From positions 55,858 to 60,900 of the forward strand of contig HF993642.1 of assembly GCA_000433915.1 (NCBI GenBank): a stretch of 5,043 nt of DNA. Direction: 5' to 3'. Under the pieces are notes generated by a model. The model was not told the DNA's origin. It was given only the letters and a program-made list of their open reading frames with translations, and did no database searches. How positions within the stretch are numbered: position 1 is the stretch's first letter; every line of letters starts with the position of its first letter. This document shows positions 1 to 5,035 of this stretch, piece by piece. The position numbers and the translations under genes were made by a program. The DNA comes from Clostridium sp. CAG:793. GTDB taxonomy: Bacteria > Bacillota > Clostridia > TANB77 > CAG-508.

Positions 1-107
1 ATTATCTACTACCATATTCTAAAGGTGCTCGTTGTACATTCCCTGGTTGGAAATGTAATTCTCCTTGTATATTTGGTGGAAAAAATGCTATGAATAGATT
101 AATTTAA
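1..107 (+). CDS. C-terminal tail of an unidentified protein with three clustered cysteines (partial)
   Basis: A plus-strand reading frame is open from the left edge (first complete codon at base 3) to a TAA at 105-107. It encodes the last 34 residues of a protein whose start lies outside the window. The piece has a protein-like composition, unlike the other two plus frames, which stop early or read as low-complexity hydrophobic sequence. It carries three cysteines spaced C-x6-C-x3-C (fragment residues 11, 18 and 22) in a Gly/Pro/Trp-containing context (CTFPGWKC, then PCIFGGKN). Such a group could bind a metal or an iron-sulphur cluster, but that is inference and I do not recognise the family. 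The gene converges on the minus-strand genes and is followed after about 30 nt by a hairpin that suits it as a terminator, which supports it being a real gene end. Main doubt: only 34 residues are visible. Confidence 0.55.
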   Translation, partial: YLLPYSKGARCTFPGWKCNSPCIFGGKNAMNRLI

Positions 108-136
108 TATAAATTTTGTAAAATAGTAAGGTTATT

Positions 137-180
137 TAGAGGCTGTTGAAAAAGCAGCCTCTATTTATTATATATATTTT
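137..180 (+). terminator. Rho-independent terminator of the left-edge plus-strand gene
   Basis: A perfect 9-bp inverted repeat, TAGAGGCTG (137-145) and CAGCCTCTA (155-163), encloses a 9-nt loop. It is the most GC-rich hairpin in an otherwise very AT-rich intergenic region. On the plus strand it is followed by a T-rich tract (TTTATTATATATATTTTTA), 30 nt after the stop of the plus-strand gene. On the minus strand the sequence after the stem (AAATAACC) is not a T-run, so it is weaker in that direction. It may still help to end the converging minus-strand transcript from the glycosyltransferase gene. Confidence 0.7.
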
Positions 181-187
181 TATTTCA

Positions 188-901
188 TTATTCGATTTTA
201 TCAATAAAACTTTGATCTACTGAATCAGCTACTTCTTTAGATATGTATCCCGCATCTACCATTGATGCTAATACTTTTCTTTGTCTACTTTTGCAATATT
301 CTTTATTAGCTGTTGGAGCATATACACTTGGTGCATTTGGTATTCCTGCCATCATGGTTGATTCAGCAAGATTCATGTCTTTAGATTCTTTTTTTAAATA
401 TCCATTACATGCTTCTTTTATCCCATAATATCCATTGCCAAAATATATTGTGTTTGCATATATTTCTAGTATTTCTTCTTTGCTATATTTTTTTTCTATT
501 TCTATTGCAGTAAACATTTCTGCTACCTTTCGCTTTACTACATTTGTTTCGCTAATATAATACAAGTTTTTTGCTACCTGTTGTGTTATTGTACTTCCGC
601 CTTCTTGGAAGCTTTTATTCTTTATATTTATTAAAATTGCTCTTGCAATTCCTATTGGATCAATCGCTCCATGAGAAAAAAATCTTCTATCTTCAACTGC
701 AACTATTGCATTTAGATAGTCTTGTGGCAGATCTTCTTTTTTTACATATGTATAGTCTTGGCGTATTTCTTGTATCTTTGATTCTATGGATTCTTTTTTC
801 ATTGTTTCAGCATAATATTGATATCCATAGATTCCAACAGCCACAGATATGATTATAATACTACTGATTATCCATAAGATTAGCTTTTTTATTATTTTCA
901 C
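188..901 (-). CDS. Monofunctional peptidoglycan glycosyltransferase (GT51 family)
   Basis: This 237-residue protein is a membrane-anchored GT51 transglycosylase that polymerises lipid II into glycan strands on the outer face of the membrane. Residues about 5-25 form one hydrophobic anchor with a short basic cytoplasmic start. The catalytic domain fills the rest. Conserved motifs in order are VAVEDRRFFSH (67-77, catalytic Glu70), GGSTITQQ (101-108), KRKVAE (123-128, the second conserved Glu128), EILEIYAN (143-150) and GNGYYGIKEA (155-164). There is no transpeptidase domain, and the length is usual for the monofunctional MtgA/SgtB class. The start is GTG at 901-899, supported by GGAG at 912-909 with a 7-nt spacer; a nearby ATG at 915-913 is out of frame. 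It lies 43 nt downstream of the RusA gene with no clear promoter between, so co-transcription is possible. Ala149 stands where Leu is usual (YAN for YLN), a small deviation. The family call is firm; the exact physiological role is not. Confidence 0.93.
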   Translation of the reverse strand: MKIIKKLILWIISSIIIISVAVGIYGYQYYAETMKKESIESKIQEIRQDYTYVKKEDLPQDYLNAIVAVEDRRFFSHGAIDPIGIARAILINIKNKSFQEGGSTITQQVAKNLYYISETNVVKRKVAEMFTAIEIEKKYSKEEILEIYANTIYFGNGYYGIKEACNGYLKKESKDMNLAESTMMAGIPNAPSVYAPTANKEYCKSRQRKVLASMVDAGYISKEVADSVDQSFIDKIE

Positions 902-908
902 TATAATT

Positions 909-912
909 CTCC
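909..912 (-). promoter_or_regulatory. Ribosome binding site deciding the GTG start of the glycosyltransferase
   Basis: GGAG on the minus strand lies 7 nt before the GTG at 901-899. It fixes this non-ATG start in preference to the out-of-frame ATG at 915-913. Confidence 0.7.
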
Positions 913-944
913 ATTTTACCTTATATTTTAAATTACTCTGTTAA

Positions 945-1355
945 TTAATATTCTTCTACTTTTATATGTACTTTTTCAATTTCTCCATACTTCTTTTCAA
1001 CAGTAACCTTTGATACTTGATTATCATCTTTAAATACATATTGGTTCATTGCATCTAATATTGATTTAGCTATGTTGTCTACATCTGGTTTTTTAGTTGG
1101 ACTTATATTACCTGCTAGCATATCATCTATTAGGTTTTTGCTCGTACTTTTAGGTATTTTCATATATGCGGTTATTTCTACTGCTACTCTACCATTTATC
1201 ATATCATGTCTTGGATATTTTATTTTAAAACTTTGTTGCACTAACAATTCATAATCCTTTGTTCTATTGGGTGTATATACCTGATTGGTGTATGTATTTA
1301 CTCTTGGTCTTTGTTTTCCTACTATTGTTCCTTCAACATCAAATTCATATATCAT
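945..1355 (-). CDS. RusA-family Holliday-junction resolvase
   Basis: The 136-residue product matches the RusA family of crossover-junction endonucleases. These are small dimeric Mg2+-dependent enzymes that cut four-way DNA junctions symmetrically. The N-terminus has the usual strand pattern ending in GKQRPR (13-18). The catalytic signature KKPDVDN (88-94) is followed by K97, D101-AMN and FKDDNQV (108-114). Asp91, Asp93, Lys97 and one of Asp110/Asp111 correspond to the acidic and lysine residues known to be essential in Escherichia coli RusA. Length is slightly above the 120 residues of that protein and looks intact. The ATG at 1355-1353 has AGGAG at 1374-1370, a rather long spacer of 14 nt. 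The gene lies 75 nt after the YolD-like gene and may belong to the SOS unit or have its own promoter (1386-1414). RusA genes are typically phage-derived; no other phage gene is visible here. Confidence 0.92.
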   Translation of the reverse strand: MIYEFDVEGTIVGKQRPRVNTYTNQVYTPNRTKDYELLVQQSFKIKYPRHDMINGRVAVEITAYMKIPKSTSKNLIDDMLAGNISPTKKPDVDNIAKSILDAMNQYVFKDDNQVSKVTVEKKYGEIEKVHIKVEEY

Positions 1356-1385
1356 CTTTTCTTGTGTTTCTCCTATTTTTATTGT

Positions 1386-1414
1386 ATTTTATAATACTTT
1401 CTTATTTTTTTCAA
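1386..1414 (-). promoter_or_regulatory. Candidate sigma-A promoter for the RusA gene
   Basis: On the minus strand TTGAAA (1414-1409) and TAAAAT (1391-1386) are separated by 17 nt, each one mismatch from the sigma-A consensus hexamers. They sit in the 75-nt gap between the YolD-like and RusA genes, upstream of the RusA ribosome binding site. Chance matches are common in DNA this AT-rich, so the call is tentative. No LexA box is visible here. Confidence 0.4.
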
Positions 1415-1430
1415 TACAATATTTGACTTA

Positions 1431-1844
1431 TTATTCAATATTTATGTTAATAATGTTATCTAATAGAATTTTTTGATTGTTGTCCATATATATTGCTTTT
1501 TGATAATCATCTATCTTTTTTATTTTACCTTCGGTTTTTATATATTTTCCGCCTTCTTTTTTCGAATCCTTTTCAAAATATTGTATCATTACTTTTTTAT
1601 CTTTTTGTTGTTTTATAATTTGTAACTTATTGTTTATTTCTTCTTTTTTCTCTTCATCAATATATTTCTGTTCTTCTGTATATCTGCAAACTTCTTCTAC
1701 TTCGTCATCATAACCGGTTAAAGCTGAAAATGGTGCAAATTGTGCTGATCTGTTTTCTAGACTCATTTGCGGATGTTTTTTCGATATATGATGCTCCATA
1801 TTTATTATGTCATCATATTTTCCATTTTGTATTCTATTATTCAC
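1431..1844 (-). CDS. YolD-like protein, partner of the Y-family polymerase
   Basis: This 137-residue protein belongs to the YolD-like family, small proteins encoded next to UvrX/UmuC-type polymerases in Gram-positive bacteria and their phages. The diagnostic N-terminal block is HHISKKHPQMS (18-28) followed by RSAQFAPFSALTGYDD (32-47). A charged helical stretch (about 48-83) and a C-terminal beta-rich part (KKVMIQYF, then GGKYIKTEGKIKKID) complete it. The family has been proposed as a functional counterpart of UmuD for these polymerases, but there is no UmuD-like serine/lysine protease domain here, so that remains a hypothesis. The start is GTG at 1844-1842, backed by AGGAGG at 1855-1850 with a 5-nt spacer. 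The gene overlaps the end of the polymerase gene by 8 nt and its ribosome binding site lies inside that coding sequence. This strongly suggests translational coupling and a matched supply of both proteins. Confidence 0.88.
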   Translation of the reverse strand: MNNRIQNGKYDDIINMEHHISKKHPQMSLENRSAQFAPFSALTGYDDEVEEVCRYTEEQKYIDEEKKEEINNKLQIIKQQKDKKVMIQYFEKDSKKEGGKYIKTEGKIKKIDDYQKAIYMDNNQKILLDNIININIE

Positions 1845-3339
1845 TATGCCCTCCTACTTGTTTGTTTCTTTCTATCGTCGTTGCATCTGCTTCTAGATCC
1901 ATGCCTTTTATTATTGAGTTTTTACCAAATTTATTTTTTAGGTCAATTATTGTTTTTTGTATATTTCTTTCCTTTTTTAGTTTTTCTTCTTCTTCTTTTC
2001 TCTCATTTTCTTTTTCTGTATAATTGGTAAATAAATTAACTTGCTCATATTCTTGTTTATTTTCTTCAGTTTCATAATTCTTTAAATTTCCTACTGTCAA
2101 ATATATTTTTCGAATTAATAATTTAGGATTAAGTATTTTCTCATATAATTCTAAAAAGCCTTTTGTTATAGTCTTAGTTGATGTTGTCATATTTTCTAGT
2201 CTATATGTTCCATGTGCTGGCTTAGGTATTCTTCTTCCATATCTATCTTCTTTTATTTCGCCTCTACAGAATTTTTTATAATTTGGGTTTTGTAAATTCT
2301 CTGCATCATATTCTATTGTTAAAACTAACATATCAGTTTCATATTCTTTACTTATCATCTCAAGAACTAATAAATCAGCCATTTCCTTTATTATCAATTT
2401 TGTTTGTTCGTAATTGTATGGACAATGTAATACTTGTCCAGAACATAAACTCTTATTTTCTGGTTTCACATTTTTTATACTTTTTATTGTAGCACATTCC
2501 CAGCCCCAACTATGATCTATTAATAGCTCTGCATTTACTCCAAACAATTTATATAATAATTCTTCATTTTTTACTGAACACTTGGCTACATCTCCCATTG
2601 TATACATCCCATAAGTTTCAAGCCTTTTAGCATAGCCTTTTCCTACACGCCAGAAGTCTGTTATTGGCGTATGATTCCATAATTCTTTTCTAAATTTCAT
2701 TTCATCAAGTTCGGCTATTCTAACGCCATAACTATCTGGCTCAGCATGCTTAGCTAATATGTCCATAGCTATTTTGCATAAAAATAAATTTGTACCTATT
2801 CCGGCAGTTGCTGTTATTCCAGTTGTCTTATATACGTCTCTTATCATTTTGGTCACAAATTCTTTTGCTGTCATTTTATATGTATTTAAATAGCCTGTAA
2901 TATCACAAAATACTTCATCAATAGAATATGAAAATATGTCATCTGGCGAAATATATTTTAGATATGTATTATATATCTGAGTGCTATATTTCATATATAA
3001 GTTCATCTGTGGTGGTGCTGCTATGAAATCTAGTTCTAAGTTTTGAAAATTTTCAAGTTCATTTTCATTACATGATTTTCCTACAAATGTTCTATTTCTT
3101 ATTTTTGAGCGTCTTTCTTTATTAATATTATTTACTTTTTGTATTACTTCAAAGAGCCTTGCTCTTCCTGGTATTCCATATTTCTTTAAACTAGGTGATA
3201 CTGCTAAACATATTGTCTTCTCTGTTCTTGACCTATCAGCTACTACCAGATTGGTTGTTAATGGATCAAGATTTCTTTCTCTGCACTCAACAGATGCATA
3301 AAAAGACTTTAGATCTATTGCTGCATATATTCGGTTCAT
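1837..3339 (-). CDS. Y-family translesion DNA polymerase, UvrX/UmuC-like, SOS-controlled
   Basis: The 500-residue product is an error-prone DNA polymerase of the Y family, close to the UvrX/UmuC branch of Gram-positive bacteria. The N-terminal palm motif AAIDLKSFYASVE (6-18) gives metal ligand Asp9 and likely steric-gate Tyr14. The second motif YSIDEVFCDIT (138-148) gives Asp141 and Glu142. RTEKTICLAVSPSLKKYGI lies in the fingers region (38-56), GIGTNLFLCKIA at about 180-191, and a helix-hairpin-helix segment (PITDFWRVGKGYAKRL) at about 225-240. A QVNLF motif (433-437) fits a sliding-clamp binding site. It is followed by a charged helix (about 444-470) and a tail ending ERNKQVGGHSE. The ATG at 3339-3337 is chosen because GAGGTGA (3351-3345) sits just before it; an in-frame upstream ATG at 3387 falls inside the LexA box and cannot be transcribed from this promoter. 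The gene overlaps the YolD-like gene by 8 nt. Its expression should rise on DNA damage. Confidence 0.95.
   Translation of the reverse strand: MNRIYAAIDLKSFYASVECRERNLDPLTTNLVVADRSRTEKTICLAVSPSLKKYGIPGRARLFEVIQKVNNINKERRSKIRNRTFVGKSCNENELENFQNLELDFIAAPPQMNLYMKYSTQIYNTYLKYISPDDIFSYSIDEVFCDITGYLNTYKMTAKEFVTKMIRDVYKTTGITATAGIGTNLFLCKIAMDILAKHAEPDSYGVRIAELDEMKFRKELWNHTPITDFWRVGKGYAKRLETYGMYTMGDVAKCSVKNEELLYKLFGVNAELLIDHSWGWECATIKSIKNVKPENKSLCSGQVLHCPYNYEQTKLIIKEMADLLVLEMISKEYETDMLVLTIEYDAENLQNPNYKKFCRGEIKEDRYGRRIPKPAHGTYRLENMTTSTKTITKGFLELYEKILNPKLLIRKIYLTVGNLKNYETEENKQEYEQVNLFTNYTEKENERKEEEEKLKKERNIQKTIIDLKNKFGKNSIIKGMDLEADATTIERNKQVGGHSE
1850..1855 (-). promoter_or_regulatory. Ribosome binding site of the YolD-like gene, inside the polymerase coding end
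   Basis: AGGAGG on the minus strand spans part of the last Gly-Gly codons of the polymerase and lies 5 nt before the GTG start at 1844-1842. The sequence encodes the conserved GGH of the polymerase tail and the start signal of its partner at once. Confidence 0.75.
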
Positions 3340-3377
3340 TATGCTCACCTCTTTGATTAAATATATTTTGTACATAT

Positions 3378-3406
3378 ATAATAGCAAACATTTGTTCTTT
3401 TGTCAA
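3378..3406 (-). promoter_or_regulatory. Sigma-A promoter of the polymerase-YolD unit
   Basis: On the minus strand a perfect -35 TTGACA (3406-3401) is followed after a 17-nt spacer by TATTAT (3383-3378), one mismatch from the -10 consensus. Transcription would begin near 3371, giving a leader of about 32 nt before the ATG at 3339. It is the best promoter in the window, and its spacer holds the LexA box. Confidence 0.85.
3385..3398 (-). promoter_or_regulatory. LexA (SOS) box in the promoter spacer
   Basis: The minus strand reads AGAACAAATGTTTG. It contains GAAC-N4-GTTT and agrees with the Bacillus-type LexA consensus CGAACRNRYGTTYC at 12 of 14 positions; clostridial boxes of the GAAC-N4-GTTT form are known. 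Lying wholly between the -35 and -10 elements, bound LexA would block RNA polymerase. The placement directly upstream of a damage polymerase makes a chance match unlikely. Confidence 0.87.
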
Positions 3407-3410
3407 TAAG

Positions 3411-3454
3411 AAAATAGCAGATTTTATACTTTATTTGTTAGTATATTTCTGCTA
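3411..3454 (-). terminator. Probable terminator of the Nudix/DUF1653/Dabb set
   Basis: Outer arms TAGCAGA (3415-3421) and TCTGCTA (3448-3454) pair perfectly. Inside a small internal loop, TATAC (3425-3429) pairs with GTATA (3441-3445), leaving an 11-nt loop. On the minus strand the stem is followed by TTTTCTT (3414-3408). It lies a few nt after the stop of the Nudix gene at 3461 and directly before the SOS promoter, so it would keep readthrough out of the polymerase gene. Plus-strand flanks are also T-rich, so it could work both ways. The two-part stem makes this less certain than a classic hairpin. Confidence 0.5.
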
Positions 3455-3460
3455 ATTTTT

Positions 3461-3865
3461 TTATTTTATTAATCCATTTTTTATACAATATGGAACAACT
3501 TCATTTTTTAATGTATTGGATAATATTTCATTTCCGTCTTTCGTTTCATACCACTTGAATCTTTCTATTTCTTCAGATGTATTTAAATCTCCCTTTAGTT
3601 CATCTTTATATGTAAACACATAAAAATGAATTGGAGTAATTCCATCACTAGTTGCAATTTCATCAAATTCCATTGTTAAATTAAATAATGATTCATCAAA
3701 TATTGCTTTTTCTCCTAGTTCTTCATGACATTCTCTTATTGCTGCTTGCATTGGAGTTTCTCCTTTTTCAACTTTACCTCCAACCATTTGATATGTAAGT
3801 CTTTTGCGTGGTTTATCAATCAATAATTTATTGTCTTTAAAAAACATTGTACCAACTACATCCAT
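3461..3865 (-). CDS. Nudix hydrolase (first of two)
   Basis: The product, 134 residues from the preferred start, is a Nudix-fold pyrophosphohydrolase of the small MutT-like kind that cleaves nucleoside-diphosphate-linked substrates with Mg2+. The Nudix box GKVEKGE...RECHEELGE has all the key acidic residues: Gly30, Glu36, Arg44, Glu45, Glu48 and Glu49, numbered from the preferred Met. The box ends in Glu instead of the usual hydrophobic residue. The substrate cannot be read from the sequence; oxidised nucleotides such as 8-oxo-dGTP are one possibility. The start is uncertain. A TTG at 3877-3875 would add four residues but has no ribosome binding site, whereas ATG at 3865-3863 has GAG at 3875-3873 with 7-nt spacing. 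It follows the DUF1653 gene by 18 nt, so co-transcription is likely, and it is the last gene before a terminator and the SOS promoter. Confidence 0.9.
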   Translation of the reverse strand: MDVVGTMFFKDNKLLIDKPRKRLTYQMVGGKVEKGETPMQAAIRECHEELGEKAIFDESLFNLTMEFDEIATSDGITPIHFYVFTYKDELKGDLNTSEEIERFKWYETKDGNEILSNTLKNEVVPYCIKNGLIK

Positions 3866-3883
3866 AATTTTTCTCAATTATTA

Positions 3884-4141
3884 TTAATTTTCTTTTATTT
3901 CCTCAAAACGATATTTTTGTTTTATTTCTGGATATTTATCATGATCTACCTCTGATAGAAACATTTCTAATGGTCTTGCATAAATTCCATCTTTGTGATT
4001 TGCCACATTTCCATTTCCTGTGCAATGATATATAACTAATTTTTCTCCTGTTTCGCTGTGAGTAGCAGTTGTTATTACTAATGCCTTAGATCCTTTAAAA
4101 TGTTGCCACATTGTAAATGGCTTTACTTGTCTATTTTCCAT
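3884..4141 (-). CDS. DUF1653-family protein
   Basis: The 85-residue protein matches the DUF1653 family, small single-domain proteins of unknown biochemical function. The typical pattern is an opening HFKG (14-17), a strand pair around THSETGEKLVIYHC (27-40), and the conserved YARPLEMFLSEVD (54-66). A Phe-Glu-Glu-Ile strand (79-82) closes it, as is usual. No signal peptide or membrane segment is present, so it should be cytoplasmic. The ATG at 4141-4139 follows AGGAG (4153-4149) with a 7-nt spacer. Only 14 nt separate it from the stop of the Dabb gene upstream, and 18 nt lie between its own stop and the Nudix start, so these three genes look like one operon. Family assignment is confident, function is not. 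Confidence 0.87.
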   Translation of the reverse strand: MENRQVKPFTMWQHFKGSKALVITTATHSETGEKLVIYHCTGNGNVANHKDGIYARPLEMFLSEVDHDKYPEIKQKYRFEEIKEN

Positions 4142-4155
4142 TTTTATTCTCCTTT

Positions 4156-4443
4156 TTATTTTATTTCATAATCTATTGCTTGCCTATCTAATCTTATTTT
4201 TTTGCATAATTCTGATATTTTTACATGTTCAGGATTTTTCTTATATTTATCTAAGTCTTCAAAAGATTCAAATTCTGATATTAGAATTGCATCATATTCG
4301 TTTTTGGGATTAATGTTTATTCCAGTTTCCATGTATTTTATTTCTGGAATTATATCTTTTAATGAATTTAAACCATCTAAGAATTTTATCATATTTTCTT
4401 TTTCATTATCTTTAAATTTCCACATTACAATATGTTTTATCAT
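4156..4443 (-). CDS. Dabb (stress-responsive alpha/beta-barrel) domain protein
   Basis: The 95-residue protein has the hallmarks of the Dabb family, dimeric ferredoxin-like alpha/beta-barrel proteins found in bacteria and plants. The N-terminus MIKHIVMWKFKD is the typical first strand with the conserved His4. A helix (KENMIKFLDGLNSL) leads to YMETGININP and to YDAILISEFESFEDLDKY, the usual central strand and helix. NPEHVKISE follows, with the common pattern of Pro-x-His before the final helix, and the last strand is AIDYEI. Members have been linked to stress response or to small hydrophobic ligands or polyketide-type cyclisation, so the role here is open. Its ribosome binding site AAAGGAGG (4456-4449) is the strongest in the window, 5 nt before the ATG. 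It starts the three-gene set running to 3461. Confidence 0.88.
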   Translation of the reverse strand: MIKHIVMWKFKDNEKENMIKFLDGLNSLKDIIPEIKYMETGININPKNEYDAILISEFESFEDLDKYKKNPEHVKISELCKKIRLDRQAIDYEIK

Positions 4444-4468
4444 ATCTTCCTCCTTTCTTTAATTGCTT

Positions 4469-4477
4469 TTTATAACA
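4469..4477 (-). promoter_or_regulatory. Candidate extended -10 promoter for the Dabb gene set
   Basis: The minus strand reads TGTTATAAA, an extended -10 (TGn followed by TATAAA), in the 68-nt gap between the second Nudix gene and the Dabb gene. No good -35 lies at 17 nt; TTGTGA at 4501-4496 is 21 nt away, which is too far. Transcription would start near 4462, just before the ribosome binding site. No convincing terminator is seen in the gap, so readthrough from the upstream Nudix gene is also possible. Confidence 0.35.
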
Positions 4478-4511
4478 TAGCACTATTTCATTTTTTCACA
4501 AGGCTATACAA

Positions 4512-4934
4512 TTATATATATTTAAAAATTTGTTCTGGATATATTATTTTTTTATTGTTCTTAAATTCATTAACATCAATCCAATAAGCATCTGATTCAC
4601 AGTTATCATCTATTATATGATATTTCTCTCGTACATCTTTATCTTGTATTTTTATATTATAAAATAGGATTAGCTCATGAGCGTTCTTTCCTTGGTATGT
4701 AAATATGTTTTCTGAAATACCACAAAAGTCTTCAACAATAATATCAATCCCAAGTTCCTCTTTATATTCTCTTTTTAATGCTTCTTGACTTGTTTCTAAA
4801 AATTCTATACCTCCACCTAAGCATCTATAAAATGTCTGTTTTTTTACTTTGTCATATCCTTCACTAACTAGTATTTTTCCATTTTTTATTGCAATCCCTA
4901 GTACAACTGGTCTAATTTCTTTAAATTTATCCAT
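4512..4934 (-). CDS. Nudix hydrolase (second)
   Basis: The 140-residue protein is a Nudix-family hydrolase with a complete box: GGIEFLE (41-47), seven residues, then REYKEELGI (55-63). The acidic metal ligands (Glu56, Glu59, Glu60) and the closing hydrophobic Ile63 are all present. The fold order is as expected: strands RPVVLGIAIKNGKILVSEG (8-26) before the box, then VEDFCGISENIF and ELILFYNIKI, and a terminal segment with AYWIDVNEF. The YRCLGGGIEF context resembles uncharacterised NTP or sugar-nucleotide Nudix enzymes; the substrate cannot be named. The ATG at 4934-4932 follows AGGAGG (4946-4941) with a 6-nt spacer. The other Nudix gene in the window differs throughout outside the box, so the two do not look like a recent duplication. 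It lies between the right-edge terminator and the Dabb gene. Confidence 0.92.
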   Translation of the reverse strand: MDKFKEIRPVVLGIAIKNGKILVSEGYDKVKKQTFYRCLGGGIEFLETSQEALKREYKEELGIDIIVEDFCGISENIFTYQGKNAHELILFYNIKIQDKDVREKYHIIDDNCESDAYWIDVNEFKNNKKIIYPEQIFKYI

Positions 4935-4967
4935 TACATACCTCCTACAATTGTTTTGTTATCGGTT

Positions 4968-4999
4968 ATTATATTATCATAGAATCTGGAGTTTTACAA
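4968..4999 (-). promoter_or_regulatory. Candidate promoter for the second Nudix gene
   Basis: On the minus strand a perfect TATAAT lies at 4973-4968, and TTGTAA at 4999-4994 could be a poor -35. The spacing to TATAAT is 20 nt; an alternative -10 TAATAT (4976-4971) gives 17 nt with weaker hexamers. A promoter is expected here, since a terminator precedes the gene and no other gene lies between. Confidence 0.45.
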
Positions 5000-5000
5000 T

Positions 5001-5035
5001 AAAAAAAGATAATTTGATTTATTCAAATTATCTTT
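5001..5035 (-). terminator. Rho-independent terminator of a gene beyond the right edge
   Basis: A 13-bp perfect inverted repeat (5005-5017 with 5023-5035) has a 5-nt loop. Read on the minus strand it is followed by a T-run (complement of the A7 at 5001-5007). It therefore ends a minus-strand transcript that enters from outside the window. The stem is AT-rich but long. The T-rich plus-strand flank gives it weaker bidirectional potential. Confidence 0.7.

Noticed and set aside
137..163. Hairpin sequence GAGGCTGTTGAAAAAGC resembling the terminal repeat of some insertion sequences
   Set aside because: No transposase or second matching end is seen, and position and structure fit an ordinary terminator after the plus-strand gene.
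1381..1420. Inverted repeat ATTGTAT/ATACAAT (1381-1387 and 1414-1420) in the gap before the RusA gene
   Set aside because: Only seven AT-rich base pairs over a 26-nt gap, with no T-run; expected by chance in such DNA and not convincing as an operator or terminator.
1730..2030. Overlapping plus-strand frames rich in Phe, Leu and Ser
   Set aside because: They are the reverse reading of the lysine/glutamate-rich end of the polymerase and of the YolD-like gene. They have low-complexity composition and lie opposite well-supported genes.
3340..3387. Sixteen-codon upstream extension of the polymerase frame starting at ATG 3387
   Set aside because: It would start inside the LexA box and upstream of the predicted transcription start, has no ribosome binding site, and encodes nothing like the family's N-terminus. 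The ATG at 3339 has a good GAGGTGA site.
4471..4510. Possible hairpin between the second Nudix gene and the Dabb gene (ATAGC/GCTAT)
   Set aside because: Five base pairs with a loop of about 20 nt are too weak to call a terminator.
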